A stretch of 64,000 nucleotides of DNA from Polaromonas sp. JS666 (GCF_000013865.1 NC_007950.1:1-64000), one strand, 5' to 3'. Numbered from the stretch's first letter, positions 1-7,927 are shown. Numbers and translations are program-made. The notes: generated from the letters alone by a model not told the origin.

Positions 1-178
1 CCGTTTGTAGTTCAGCCAGTCCGCACCTTGTGTTTACTCATCGCTGTCGCCAATAAGAGGTTTCGTTTCTACCCGCTGGTTCCAGACAATATGGCGACTC
101 ATGCATGCAGCTCGTCAGGGGAAAATGCTGCTTGACTTCGGGAAACGCCCTTGTAGTTATTCTTATTTTCAAACAAAT

Positions 179-194
179 GTTCTCATATCAGAAC
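179..194. promoter_or_regulatory. Putative operator (GTTCT-N6-AGAAC) near IclR promoter
   Basis: The inverted repeat GTTCTcatatcAGAAC has 5-bp arms and sits about 20 bases downstream of a possible -10 element. A wider pairing TGTTCT...AGAACA overlaps it. IclR-family proteins often bind short palindromes of this size near their own gene, so it may be the site of the regulator encoded at 383-1213. Assignment rests only on symmetry and position. Confidence 0.3.
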
Positions 195-234
195 TTCAGA
201 ACACAAGGAGACCTTGGTTCCAGCAAGAAATTAG

Positions 235-256
235 CGACAGGCCTTCAGGCCTGTCG
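235..256. repeat. Palindromic hairpin with GGCCTTCAGGCC core
   Basis: Perfect 9-bp stem with a TTCA loop (CGACAGGCC / GGCCTGTCG). It shares the core GGCCTTCAGGCC with the hairpin at 311-330. There is no T-run, so it is not a typical rho-independent terminator. It could be a REP-like unit or part of the end of an IS200/IS605-type element. Confidence 0.5.
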
Positions 257-310
257 GTCAAACATGTTTTGGAAAGGGTTTGCATCCCCTCCCAAAACGC
301 TCGCCTGAAA

Positions 311-330
311 CCCCGGCCTTCAGGCCGGGG
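311..330. repeat. Palindromic hairpin, second copy of GGCCTTCAGGCC core
   Basis: Perfect 8-bp stem CCCCGGCC / GGCCGGGG with TTCA loop. A third small hairpin (TCGCCC-TGAA-GGGCGA, 341-356) follows. The outer arms GAAACC (307-312) and GGTTTC (358-363) can also pair, enclosing both hairpins in a branched structure. Confidence 0.5.
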
Positions 331-382
331 TCGGCTCTCATCGCCCTGAAGGGCGAGGTTTCAAACCAAAAGCAGATTTTCG

Positions 383-1213
383 ATGAACATGCCCACGGCC
401 AGCTTGCGCGAATGCACAGGCATCAATCCCAGCGCGGAGGCTGCCCCCATGGCAGTGACCCGCGTGCTGCGGCTGCTACGGATACTGGCCGACCGCCGTG
501 CCGGCCTGGCCCTGACCCCCTTGTGCTTGGCCTTGAATGCACCGAAGACCAGCGTGCTCTCGCTGTTGCGCGGCCTCACGGCGCATGGCTACCTGCAGCG
601 CAGCAATGACTTGTATGAACTCGGCCCCGAGGCGTTCTCGCTGGGGGCATCGCTGGTGTCGGCCCGCTCGCTCGACATCGTGGCCCTGCCCTTCCTGCGC
701 GAGGCGGTGGCACGATCCGGCGAGACCGCCCTGATCGCCAGAATCGACCGCACCGCAGGTCGGCTGGTCTACAACCCGATCATCGAGAGCGAGCGCCCGA
801 TTCGTTATGCCGTGCCCGTCGGCACGACGCGGCCGCTGTTTGCGTCTTCCTCTGGTCGCGTGCTGCTCGCCTTCCAGGACGAGGCCTGGCGGCGCGACTA
901 CCTGCGCCGCGCCGACCTGCGGGCCATGACCGAACACTCGGTCACCAACCGGGCGCAACTGGCGCGCCTCATTGAAGAGGTCAGGGTCAGCGGCGTGGCC
1001 GTTACCTTCGGTGAAGTCACGCCCGACGTGGCCGGCTTTGCGGCCCCGATCTTCGAGCCCGACGGGCGCGTGAACGCGGCGCTGATCATCGCCACCCCGA
1101 TCGAGCGCGGTCGCGCCAGCGCCGATGCGCTGCAACGCCTGGTGGTGACGCTTGCACAAAATATCTCGCACGCGCTCGGCCAACCTGCGCGGTCAGCATC
1201 CAGCACTACTTGA
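383..1213 (+). CDS. IclR-family transcriptional regulator
   Basis: The 276-residue product has the two-domain IclR layout: a winged helix-turn-helix at about residues 24-82 (recognition helix in APKTSVLSLLRGL) and a GAF-like effector domain at about 95-265 with the family pattern of a conserved start (FASSSGRVLLA) and late VAGFAAPIFEPDG segment. IclR proteins commonly control aromatic, fatty acid or terpene catabolism and bind an acid or CoA-related effector. The ribosome site is weak at 383; residue 3 or 23 could be the true start. The next gene, an enoyl-CoA hydratase fragment, begins 15 bases downstream, so this regulator probably once controlled that gene. Confidence 0.85.
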   Translation: MNMPTASLRECTGINPSAEAAPMAVTRVLRLLRILADRRAGLALTPLCLALNAPKTSVLSLLRGLTAHGYLQRSNDLYELGPEAFSLGASLVSARSLDIVALPFLREAVARSGETALIARIDRTAGRLVYNPIIESERPIRYAVPVGTTRPLFASSSGRVLLAFQDEAWRRDYLRRADLRAMTEHSVTNRAQLARLIEEVRVSGVAVTFGEVTPDVAGFAAPIFEPDGRVNAALIIATPIERGRASADALQRLVVTLAQNISHALGQPARSASSTT

Positions 1214-1228
1214 AAAGGAGACAAGCCA

Positions 1229-1836
1229 ATGAACAACGAACTTCTCTATGAGGTAAACGACGGCATTGCCGTCATCACCATCAACCGCCCCGAACGGCGC
1301 AACGCCCTGAACCGCGCCGTGCGCGAAGGCTTTTTCGAGGTCTGGCGCCGCTTCGAAGCCGACGCCGAGGCCCAGGTGGCCATCCTCACCGGGACCGGTG
1401 ACAATTTCTGCGCCGGCATGGACCTGGTGGAAGCCGCCGACACGCAACTGCGCATCCCGCCCGCGGGCTTCATCGCCGTGCTGGGCGACAACATCGAGGT
1501 CACCAAGCCCGTCATCGCCGCCGTACAAGGCTATGCCTATGCCGGCGGCTGGCTGCTGTCGCAGATGTGCGACCTGTGCGTGGCCGACGAGACTGCCAAA
1601 TTCGCCATCACCGAGGCCAAGGTCGGGCGCGGCATGCCGTGGGCCGCGCCGGTCATCCACATGCTGCCGCAGCGCATCCTGATGGAAATCGCGATGACCG
1701 GCGAGCCGCTGACGGCGCAGCGCGCCTACGAACTCGGCTACATCAACCGCTTGACGCCCAAGGGGCAGGCATTGCAGGGCGCCAAGGAACTGGCGGCCCG
1801 GCTCATGGCCAATGCGCCGCTGCCATTGGCAGAGCT
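1229..1836 (+). pseudogene. Truncated enoyl-CoA hydratase (crotonase family)
   Basis: A good ribosome site (AAAAGGAGACAAGCC) precedes ATG 1229. The first ~200 residues are a normal crotonase: substrate loop with NFCAGMDL, oxyanion-hole glycines in GYAYAGGWL, and both positions of the catalytic glutamates kept (FAITEAK and LMEIAMTG). Homology stops near codon 202 (NAPLPL); after base 1836 the DNA becomes the end of an IS66 transposase in another frame. The remaining open frame runs on to 1891 with unrelated residues. Normal members have about 255-265 residues, so the C-terminal helices that close the active site and trimer are lost. Probably inactive. Confidence 0.8.
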
Positions 1837-2080
1837 AACTGGCTGTTCGCCGGATCGCTGCGGGCCGGCCAGCGCGCCGCTGCCATCATGAGCCTGATCC
1901 AGAGCGCCCGGCTCAACGGGCATGACCCGTACGCCTACCTCAAGGATGTGCTGATGCGGTTGCCCACCCACAAGAACAGCCAGATTGCACAACTGCTGCC
2001 CCATCCCTGGCAACCTGCTCAGGCACCCCCCTTGCCATAATGATGGCGCTGGATTCAAGGTGTATTGCCCGGTCGCTTAC
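1837..2080 (+). mobile_element. tnpC: IS66-family remnant: transposase C-terminus and right end
   Basis: Bases 1837-2040 encode the last ~67 residues of an IS66 TnpC-type transposase, recognisable by NWLFAGSLRAGQRAA, the segment NGHDPYAYLKDVL and a late QLLPHPWQP. The sequence then continues to GGTCGCTTAC at 2071-2080, the reverse complement of the GTAAGCG start typical of IS66 terminal repeats. The rest of the element, including orf1/orf2 and the DDE core, is missing. The fragment joins a truncated crotonase on its left and a ferredoxin reductase tail on its right, which points to an IS-associated deletion. Confidence 0.8.
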
Positions 2081-2276
2081 AACCGGTGACAAATTTTCAC
2101 TGATTCACCTCTCCCGAGGCCAGGTCGTCGGCGCCAGTTGCGTCAACAACGCACGCGAGTTCACGTCCCTGAAGCGCCTCATCACTGGCGACTCCCTGCC
2201 CGACCGCTCAGCACTGGCGGACCCTGGTATTGACTTGCGCAACCTGATCGCCCGCACAGCCTCGCAACCGGCGTGA
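2081..2276 (+). pseudogene. C-terminal fragment of a ferredoxin/NAD(P) reductase
   Basis: The frame ending with TGA at 2274-2276 gives SRGQVVGASCVNNAREFTSL and a following LI segment, which matches the C-terminal domain of FAD-dependent ferredoxin reductases; the intact reductase at 52948-54165 has the equivalent [19 protein letters not shown]. Only about 55 residues survive; the FAD and NAD domains are gone. It begins straight after the IS66 end. It suggests that a second oxygenase electron-transfer chain once lay here. Confidence 0.6.
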
Positions 2277-2334
2277 TCTCAGGCGCGGCAGATGGTTGAG
2301 CTCGTCGACCCGCCTTACCCACGGATTCGTGTGC

Positions 2335-2450
2335 GTTCGCTTGCCCAGCAGGTCGTGTTGGCGCTGCTGCAGCGGCAGCACTTCGCGCCCGACGAAGCGC
2401 AGCACCGCCTCGGCAATCGCCACGGTGTCGGGATCGATGGTGAAGTCCAT
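2335..2450 (-). pseudogene. N-terminal fragment of an acyl-CoA dehydrogenase
   Basis: Reading leftward from ATG at 2450, the first ~38 residues (MDFTIDPDTVAIAEAVLRFV, then GREVLPLQQ and HDLLGK) are a typical acyl-CoA dehydrogenase N-terminal helix; the sequence then loses all similarity and stops without the FAD-binding domains. It follows the DUF35 gene with a 16-base gap, so it was the last gene of the long leftward operon and was cut by the rearrangement that also left the IS66 and reductase fragments. About 350 residues are missing. Confidence 0.65.
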
Positions 2451-2466
2451 GCGGGAAACCTCGTTG

Positions 2467-2868
2467 TTACAAGAGCCGGAACTTCGGCAGCGTGACCTCT
2501 TCGGTCACGTCGTCGTACTGCACCGTCACGCGCTGGCCGATGCGCACCGCCTCCACATCGTCGGTGACGATGTTGGTCATCATGCGCGCGCCCTCATCCA
2601 GGTCGATCACCGCCACAACGTAAGGCGTGTCGGCCTTGAAGGCCGGACCGGCCGGCCGGCGCGCGATGGTGTAGCTGTAGATGGTGCCGGTGCCGCAGGC
2701 ATCGACCCATTCGACAGCGTCCGAGTGGCAGTGCGGACACAGGGCGCGCGGATAGAAATGGTGCTTGCCGCAGTCTTGGCAGCGCTTGAGTGTCAAGCGG
2801 TGCTGTTTCAGGGCGTCCCAATAGGGGCGGCTTTCGCCATCAATGACGGGCAGGGGTTTGTCGTACAT
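2467..2868 (-). CDS. DUF35 OB-fold protein with zinc ribbon (thiolase partner)
   Basis: 133 residues. The N-terminal rubredoxin-like zinc ribbon has C30, C33, C44 and C47 (CQDCG and CPHC), followed by the OB-fold domain that in this family binds acyl-CoA. DUF35 proteins form complexes with SCP2-type thiolases or thiolase-like aldolases, and here the thiolase-like gene lies directly upstream, six bases between its stop and this ATG. The ATG at 2868 was chosen because a longer upstream frame is only the shadow of the thiolase gene. It is probably required for stability or activity of the neighbour and helps cleave a beta-hydroxy- or beta-ketoacyl-CoA. Confidence 0.85.
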   Translation of the reverse strand: MYDKPLPVIDGESRPYWDALKQHRLTLKRCQDCGKHHFYPRALCPHCHSDAVEWVDACGTGTIYSYTIARRPAGPAFKADTPYVVAVIDLDEGARMMTNIVTDDVEAVRIGQRVTVQYDDVTEEVTLPKFRLL

Positions 2869-2873
2869 GGTGC

Positions 2874-4043
2874 TCACCGGGTGGAAAGAATGCAAGTGGC
2901 ACCGCTGGAGAGCGTGCCGCCGGTGCCGTGGACCAGCGCGGTCACGGCATTCGCGATCTGGCGCGGGCCGCATTCGCCGCGCAACTGGCGCACCGCCTCG
3001 ATCAGCAGGAAGATGCCATACATGCCAGGGTGCGCGTAGGACAGACCGCCGCCGTTGGTGTTGAGCGGGAATGCCCCACCCGGCGCGGTGCGCTGGTTGG
3101 ACACGAAGGCGCCGCTCTCGCCGCGCTGGCAAAAGCCCAGCGCTTCGAGCGTCAGCAGCACGGTGATGGTGAACGAGTCGTAGACCTCGACCACGTCAAT
3201 GGCGTCATGCCCGATGCCCGCCATGGCAAAGGCGTCGCGGCCCGCCACCTCGGCCGCTGTGAGGCGTGCCAGATCGGGCATGGCGGCAATCGTCCAGTGC
3301 GTGTGCGATTCGCCATAGCCCCGCACATGGACCGCCTTGCGCCCGAGCGCCCTGGCGTGCTCGGCCGTGGTCATGACCACGGCACCGCCGCCGTCAGTGA
3401 CCAGACAAATATCAAGCAGGTGCATTGGATCGCAGACCATCGGGCTTTTCAGCACGTCCTCGATCGACAGCGGGTCGCGCATGGTGGCCGCCGGGTTGAG
3501 CGCCGCCCACTGGCGCGTGGCCACGGCAATCTCCGCTAGCTGCTCGGAGGTGGTGCCGTATTCGTGCATGTGGCGCTTGGCCGCCATGGCGTAGCCGCCC
3601 ACCGGCGTGGGCATGCCCCACGGCGTCTCATACTGCATGGTCAGCACGGCGGGCCGCCCGGCCAGGTTGCGGCTCATCTCGCTCTTTTGCAGGCTGCCGT
3701 AGGTGATCAGCGCCACCTCGCAGCGGCCGGCCTCGATGGCCATCGCCGCATGGGCCACGTGCGCCTCAAAGGCCGAGCCGCCGATGTTGGTGCTGTCGAT
3801 AAAGCGTGGGGTGATGCCCAGGTACTCCGACAGCGTCACGGTCGGCAACTGGCCCGGACCGGGCACGCCCCACAAGCCGGCGGTCAGCAGACCATCGACC
3901 TCGCTCATCGGAATGCCCGCGTCCTTGAGCGCATCACGCGCCACCAGCGCCTGGGCCTCAAGCACCGACATCGGCCTGAGTACCTTGCCGTCCTTCAGGG
4001 GCAGGTCGGCAACGCCGACGATCACTGCTTCTCGTTTTTTCAT
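2874..4043 (-). CDS. SCP2-like thiolase / Ltp2-type aldolase homolog
   Basis: 389 residues with the thiolase fold. The loop that carries the nucleophilic cysteine in true thiolases reads NIGGSAFEAHV, with Ser at about position 90, and the C-terminal cysteine loop reads LVHGTGG, so both cysteines are absent. The motifs VYDSFT and NGGGLSYAHPGMYG are kept. This pattern matches the thiolase-like proteins that act with DUF35 partners, such as Ltp2, a retro-aldolase of steroid side-chain degradation. The DUF35 gene follows directly. Likely reaction: cleavage of a beta-hydroxyacyl-CoA with a tertiary beta carbon. A plain beta-ketothiolase is unlikely. Confidence 0.8.
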   Translation of the reverse strand: MKKREAVIVGVADLPLKDGKVLRPMSVLEAQALVARDALKDAGIPMSEVDGLLTAGLWGVPGPGQLPTVTLSEYLGITPRFIDSTNIGGSAFEAHVAHAAMAIEAGRCEVALITYGSLQKSEMSRNLAGRPAVLTMQYETPWGMPTPVGGYAMAAKRHMHEYGTTSEQLAEIAVATRQWAALNPAATMRDPLSIEDVLKSPMVCDPMHLLDICLVTDGGGAVVMTTAEHARALGRKAVHVRGYGESHTHWTIAAMPDLARLTAAEVAGRDAFAMAGIGHDAIDVVEVYDSFTITVLLTLEALGFCQRGESGAFVSNQRTAPGGAFPLNTNGGGLSYAHPGMYGIFLLIEAVRQLRGECGPRQIANAVTALVHGTGGTLSSGATCILSTR

Positions 4044-4130
4044 CTCTGGAATTCTCCTTTTGTTCGTCTATTCTTCCGTTCAATAGCGACGGCCCGTTCA
4101 GTCTGTGGCAAGCACGGACCCGAGGTGGGA

Positions 4131-5780
4131 TCAATCGGTCTTGTTTTCAGCACGCGCCATCTCGCGCAAGCGGAACTTCTGGATCTTTCCGGTGGGTGTG
4201 CGCGGCAAGTCGTCCAGGACGATCAAGGTTTCCGGCCAATACTGCTTGGTCATGCGCTGCTCTTCAAGAAAGCGCTTCATCTGCTCGAACGTGAGACCGT
4301 GACCCGGCCTGAGCGTGACATAGGCCACCGCGCGCTCGCCCAGCCGCGCATCGGGCACGCCGACCACGGCGGCCGTCTGTATGGCCAGATGGCGGTGCAG
4401 CATCTGCTCGACCTCGACCACCGGCACGTTCTCGCCGCCCCGGATGATGATGTCCTTGGCCCGGCCGGTGATGCGCACGCAGCCGTCGGCGTCGATGCGC
4501 GCCAGGTCGCCGGTCTTGAACCAGCCCTGATCATCCATGTCGTAGCGTTCGGGGCGCTTGAGGTAGCCCACGAAGTGGCTCGGCCCCCGCGATTGCAGCT
4601 CGCCCTCCTGGTCCACGGCCAGCGCCTGCCCCGCGGCATCGACGACGCGGATTTCCATGCCCGGCACTGGCACGCCGTCGGTGCCGAACACCTTCTCGGG
4701 AACATCGTCCAGTCGTGTGCCGGTGACCAGGATATTCTCTGTCATGCCCCATGCCGACACGATGTGCGCCTTCAGGCGCTCAGTGGCGCGCTCGACCAGT
4801 GTGCGGGGGATGGGCGCGCCAGCCGAGATGAAAACATCCAGCGTGGAAATGTCATAGCGCGGCAGGTCCGGATGATCCGTCAGGTCGGCCAGGAAGGGGG
4901 TGGCCGCCATCATGAAGTTCACGCCTTCGTCCTGAATCCGCGTCAGGGCCAGTTCCGGCTCCCAGATGTCTTGCAGCACCATTTTGGCGCCCAGCATAAG
5001 CGGCAGTTCCATGCCGATGGCAAAACCCGTCTGGTGCGCCATCGGTGAGGGCATGAAGCACACATGCTCGGCCGTCAGGCCGCAACGCTTGACAACCTCG
5101 ACGATGTTCGCGAAATGGGTGTTGGAGGTGTGCAGCGCGCCCTTGGGCTCACCGGTGGTGCCGGAGGTGTACAGCAACTGCATCACTTCGTCCGGGCGCA
5201 GGCGGCGCTCGGCCAGCACCTGGTCGGCATCGGGCGTTTCCTGCTCCCAGCGGCGCTCGATGAAGTGCTTCTCGAACGACATGTCGCCTTCGCCGCCAAT
5301 TGCAAAGATATGCTTGAGCTGCGGCAGCGCCGGCTGAATTTCGCGCAGCATCGCGGCATGGTCAAAACCGCGAAACTCGCGCGGCACGATCATGACCTTC
5401 GATTCGGCCAGCCCCAGCATGAAGGTCAACTCGTGATGGCGAAAGATCGGCATCACCGGGTTGGTGACCGCGCCGATACGCAGGCAGGCCAGGTGCAGTG
5501 CCACGAACTGCCACCAGTTGGGCAACTGGTACGAGACCACATCGCCCCGCTGCACGCCCAGCGCCGCCAGACCGAGCGCGATGCGTTTGGACAGGCGCAG
5601 CAGTTGCCGGTACGACAAGGTGTTCGCCTGCCCGGTCATGCTGTTGAGGTCGGTCACGGCCACTTTGTCGAGGCGGCTGGGCGCGACTTCATCCAGGAAG
5701 TCGAGCAGGGTCTTGTTGTGCCAGTGGCCGCCGGCCCGGGCTTGTTGAACCAGTTGGGGGCTCAGTTGGGATTCGATCAT
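4131..5780 (-). CDS. Acyl-CoA synthetase, cyclohexanecarboxylate-CoA ligase-like
   Basis: ATP-dependent AMP-forming CoA ligase of 549 residues. It has the P-loop YTSGTTGEPKG (204-214), the AWGMTE motif, the hinge region GWFKTGDLARID and the catalytic lysine K532 in PTGKIQK. Overall it resembles AliA/HIP-type ligases for cyclic or bulky carboxylates (inference from recalled similarity). ATG 5780 is preferred over an upstream start because AAGGAGAC lies six bases before it. It stands between a MaoC hydratase gene (upstream) and the thiolase-like gene (downstream, about 90 bases away) in the leftward operon and would activate the acid that enters this pathway. Confidence 0.85.
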   Translation of the reverse strand: MIESQLSPQLVQQARAGGHWHNKTLLDFLDEVAPSRLDKVAVTDLNSMTGQANTLSYRQLLRLSKRIALGLAALGVQRGDVVSYQLPNWWQFVALHLACLRIGAVTNPVMPIFRHHELTFMLGLAESKVMIVPREFRGFDHAAMLREIQPALPQLKHIFAIGGEGDMSFEKHFIERRWEQETPDADQVLAERRLRPDEVMQLLYTSGTTGEPKGALHTSNTHFANIVEVVKRCGLTAEHVCFMPSPMAHQTGFAIGMELPLMLGAKMVLQDIWEPELALTRIQDEGVNFMMAATPFLADLTDHPDLPRYDISTLDVFISAGAPIPRTLVERATERLKAHIVSAWGMTENILVTGTRLDDVPEKVFGTDGVPVPGMEIRVVDAAGQALAVDQEGELQSRGPSHFVGYLKRPERYDMDDQGWFKTGDLARIDADGCVRITGRAKDIIIRGGENVPVVEVEQMLHRHLAIQTAAVVGVPDARLGERAVAYVTLRPGHGLTFEQMKRFLEEQRMTKQYWPETLIVLDDLPRTPTGKIQKFRLREMARAENKTD

Positions 5781-5868
5781 GTTGTCTCCTTGTCGTTGCA
5801 TTGAAATGAATTGAACCTGGCCGTGCCGGATGGCTGACGGCCGGGCCCGCGAACTTTGAACGTCGGGG

Positions 5869-6354
5869 TCACGCCGTGCCGGCCTCCCTGGGCAGGAAGG
5901 TCAGGGTCTCGGTGAAATCGGCGATGGTTTCGCCACGCTGGTTGATCACCAGGTGCTCGATCTCCATCAGCGTGTAGCCGCGCGAGGTCGGCGGACGCAG
6001 CCGCGCCTCGCCCTCGACGTGAATCGTGTCGCCGGGAAACAGCGCGCCGCGCAGGCGCGCTTGCAGGCCGGTCATGCCGCCAAAAGCGCCTACTTCATGG
6101 CCTTTGAGCGTGCGTTCGATGATGCCCGCCACGTAGGTCGCCAGCAGCCCCATGCCCAGCGAGATGATCATCGGCCCGGGCGCAAAGCGGCTGCGGTGGG
6201 CGCCCTCCATATTGTTCTGGATGTACTCCATGTCAATGAAGAAGGGCTCGTGCAGTCCTGCCACATTGACGAAGTTGACGATGTCGGTTTCGGTGATGGT
6301 GCGCCGGTGCGTCTTGAAACGCTGCACCGGGTCGTCGTGGGATGCCTGGGTCAT
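5869..6354 (-). CDS. MaoC-family hydratase
   Basis: 161 residues with the single hotdog fold of MaoC-like hydratases; it begins with an HRRTITETDIVNF segment and continues with FAPGPMIISLGMGLL, the region that holds the hot-dog helix. The family adds water to trans-2-enoyl-CoA. The usual Asp/His dyad motif (D-x4-H in the hydratase-2 signature) is not clearly visible, so this may be the non-catalytic half of a pair or a variant. Its position between two CoA ligases and next to the thiolase/DUF35 pair fits hydration ahead of retro-aldol cleavage. Confidence 0.75.
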   Translation of the reverse strand: MTQASHDDPVQRFKTHRRTITETDIVNFVNVAGLHEPFFIDMEYIQNNMEGAHRSRFAPGPMIISLGMGLLATYVAGIIERTLKGHEVGAFGGMTGLQARLRGALFPGDTIHVEGEARLRPPTSRGYTLMEIEHLVINQRGETIADFTETLTFLPREAGTA

Positions 6355-6409
6355 GTTGTCGTCTCCTTCTTGGCTGATTCAGGTTGAAAATCGTCCGCTG
6401 CGAGCCGCG

Positions 6410-7927
6410 TCAGGCCTGGCCGTGCCCGGCCTTGACGGCCGCGCGGTCCACCCCGCCGACAGCGGTGCGAGGCAGCGCCGCTACAAACACCACGTGCTTG
6501 GGTTTTTTGTAGCGCGCGATGCGCCCGCCCACAAACTCGATCAATTCCTCGGCACTCAGCGTGTGCCCCGCATTCAGCACGCAGACGGCCTTGACCGCCT
6601 CGCCCCACTGAACGTCCGGCACACCGATGACCACCGCCTGCGCCAGCGCCGGGTGCTCCAGAAGGGCCCGCTCGACTTCAGCCGGATAGACGTTTTCGCC
6701 GCCCGGCTTGATCAACTCCTTGGCCGGTGAGCGCCCGCTGTACCAGAGGTAGCCCTCGGCGTCGATGCGCCCCATGTCACCGGTGTGGTGCCAGCCATTG
6801 CGCAGCGTGAAGGCGTTGTCTGCGTCGCAGCGCCAGTAGCCCTGGAACACCATCGGCCCGCGCACCACGATTTCGCCGGTGGCGCCTGTGGGCAACGGGC
6901 GGTCCAGCTCGTCGACCACCGCGACCGTGTTCAGCGCGGCGGGCCGCCCGGCGCTGCCGGGGCGCTCGTCAAACGGCGCCAGACTGATCGAGCCCGAAGT
7001 CTCGGTCTGGCCGTAGGCACTCCAGAAGGTCGCCTGGGGATAGTCCGTGCGCAGGCGCGCGATGGTTTCGGGCACGTCGATTCCCGACACCACGCGCAGG
7101 CTGTCCAGCGCCGAACCCTGGGCCGCGGCCGCGTCCAGCAGAGCGCCCAGCATCGGCGGAAAAGTGCCGATCAGGCTGCCGCCGTCCTCGTCGATATGCT
7201 TGACCAGACTGGGCGGATCGAAACGTGTCAACAGCAGCGTCGCGCCGCCCGCCTGCTGCGTGGCCAGCAGGAAGCCGATGGCAGCCACGTGAAACAGCGG
7301 CAAAACGCCCAGGTTGATGTCCGCCGGCGTGAGACGCCAGGCCAGTTGCGTCTGCAGGCTGGCAGCGATCAGGTTGCGGTGCGAGAGCAATGCACCGCGC
7401 GGCCGCCCGCCCACGGCGGCGGTGTGGATGATGACAAGCCCCTCATCGTCATTCAGATCGGCAGGCGGCACGGTGCGATCGAGATACAGGGCGCTGACCG
7501 GCTGCCACGGCGCCTGCGCCGCGCCCGGCGCCGTCCCCAGCGTGTAGCGCTGCATGCCGTCCAGCCCGTGCTGCGGCAACAGCGCCTTGAATTCATCGGC
7601 CACGATCAATACCCGGGGGGCCACGTCCTCGATGACGTAGGCGACCTCCTCGGCCGACAGCCGCCAGTTGATCGGCACCACGATCGCGCCCAGATGGGCG
7701 GCGGCACCAAACAGGTCGACATACTCCAGGCCGTTTTGGGCCAGGATCGCCAGCCGGTCGCCCCGGCCCACGCCCGCAGCGGCCAGACCGGCGGCCAGGC
7801 GCGCCGTGCGTTCGGCGTACTGGGCATGCGTGACCCGCTGATCGCCGAACACCAGGGCGGTGTTCGAGCCGTGCAGCCCGGCGTTGCGATTGATGAGATC
7901 GTGCAAGGTGAAAGATCGCAAACTCAT
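6410..7927 (-). CDS. AMP-dependent synthetase/ligase family protein, active-site variant
   Basis: 505 residues with the whole ANL fold: N-terminal domain, YGQTETSGS motif, hinge WHHTGDMGRID and C-terminal domain. Two key sites are changed. The P-loop TSGTTG-PKG is replaced by HTAAVGGRPRG (168-178), and the catalytic A10 lysine of TGKIDR is replaced by Gly in AVGGVDRAAVK (position ~492). Loss of that lysine normally cripples adenylation, so the protein may be a specialised ligase, a thioesterifying half-enzyme or non-catalytic. It follows the alpha/beta hydrolase gene by 14 bases and precedes the MaoC gene in the operon. Confidence 0.8.
   Translation of the reverse strand: MSLRSFTLHDLINRNAGLHGSNTALVFGDQRVTHAQYAERTARLAAGLAAAGVGRGDRLAILAQNGLEYVDLFGAAAHLGAIVVPINWRLSAEEVAYVIEDVAPRVLIVADEFKALLPQHGLDGMQRYTLGTAPGAAQAPWQPVSALYLDRTVPPADLNDDEGLVIIHTAAVGGRPRGALLSHRNLIAASLQTQLAWRLTPADINLGVLPLFHVAAIGFLLATQQAGGATLLLTRFDPPSLVKHIDEDGGSLIGTFPPMLGALLDAAAAQGSALDSLRVVSGIDVPETIARLRTDYPQATFWSAYGQTETSGSISLAPFDERPGSAGRPAALNTVAVVDELDRPLPTGATGEIVVRGPMVFQGYWRCDADNAFTLRNGWHHTGDMGRIDAEGYLWYSGRSPAKELIKPGGENVYPAEVERALLEHPALAQAVVIGVPDVQWGEAVKAVCVLNAGHTLSAEELIEFVGGRIARYKKPKHVVFVAALPRTAVGGVDRAAVKAGHGQA

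Larger units (their letters stand above)
216..364 (+). mobile_element. Possible IS200/IS605-type right-end remnant
   Basis: Several compact hairpins in about 150 bases, ending in TTTCAA, resemble the structured right ends (and omega-RNA scaffolds) of IS200/IS605 and TnpB-only elements, whose right cleavage site is often TCAA. No tnpA or tnpB reading frame is present, so only an end or an internally deleted derivative would remain. The call is pattern-based; REP-like palindromes are the alternative. Confidence 0.25.
1..382. other. Non-coding left edge with putative promoter and palindromes
   Basis: This stretch lies upstream of the IclR gene. Short open frames exist but none has a convincing start or protein-like composition. 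It holds a possible sigma-70 promoter (TTGACT at 132-137, AT-rich -10 region near 155-161), an inverted repeat at 179-194, an AAGGAG ribosome-site-like sequence at 205-210 that is followed by a stop after a few codons rather than by a gene, and a set of compact hairpins from 235 to 356. The orphan ribosome site suggests that something inserted or recombined between an old promoter and its gene. Confidence 0.6.

Noticed and set aside
101..349. Two short overlapping open frames in the left edge
   Set aside because: They run through hairpins, have no ribosome site and no protein-like composition.
235..356. Rho-independent terminator
   Set aside because: The hairpins are stable but no T-run follows on either strand and no gene ends just before them; a repeat or mobile-element end fits better.
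311..356. CRISPR array
   Set aside because: The two similar palindromes differ outside the GGCCTTCAGGCC core and there are no regularly spaced repeats or cas genes.
476..1183. Long minus-strand open frame opposite the IclR gene
   Set aside because: Shadow of GC-rich coding on the plus strand; composition rich in Arg, His and Gln and no domain pattern. The same applies to the many long opposite-strand frames across the window.
2277..2340. tRNA fragment or integration site at the scar
   Set aside because: A few bases resemble a T-arm but no acceptor stem or full cloverleaf can be folded.
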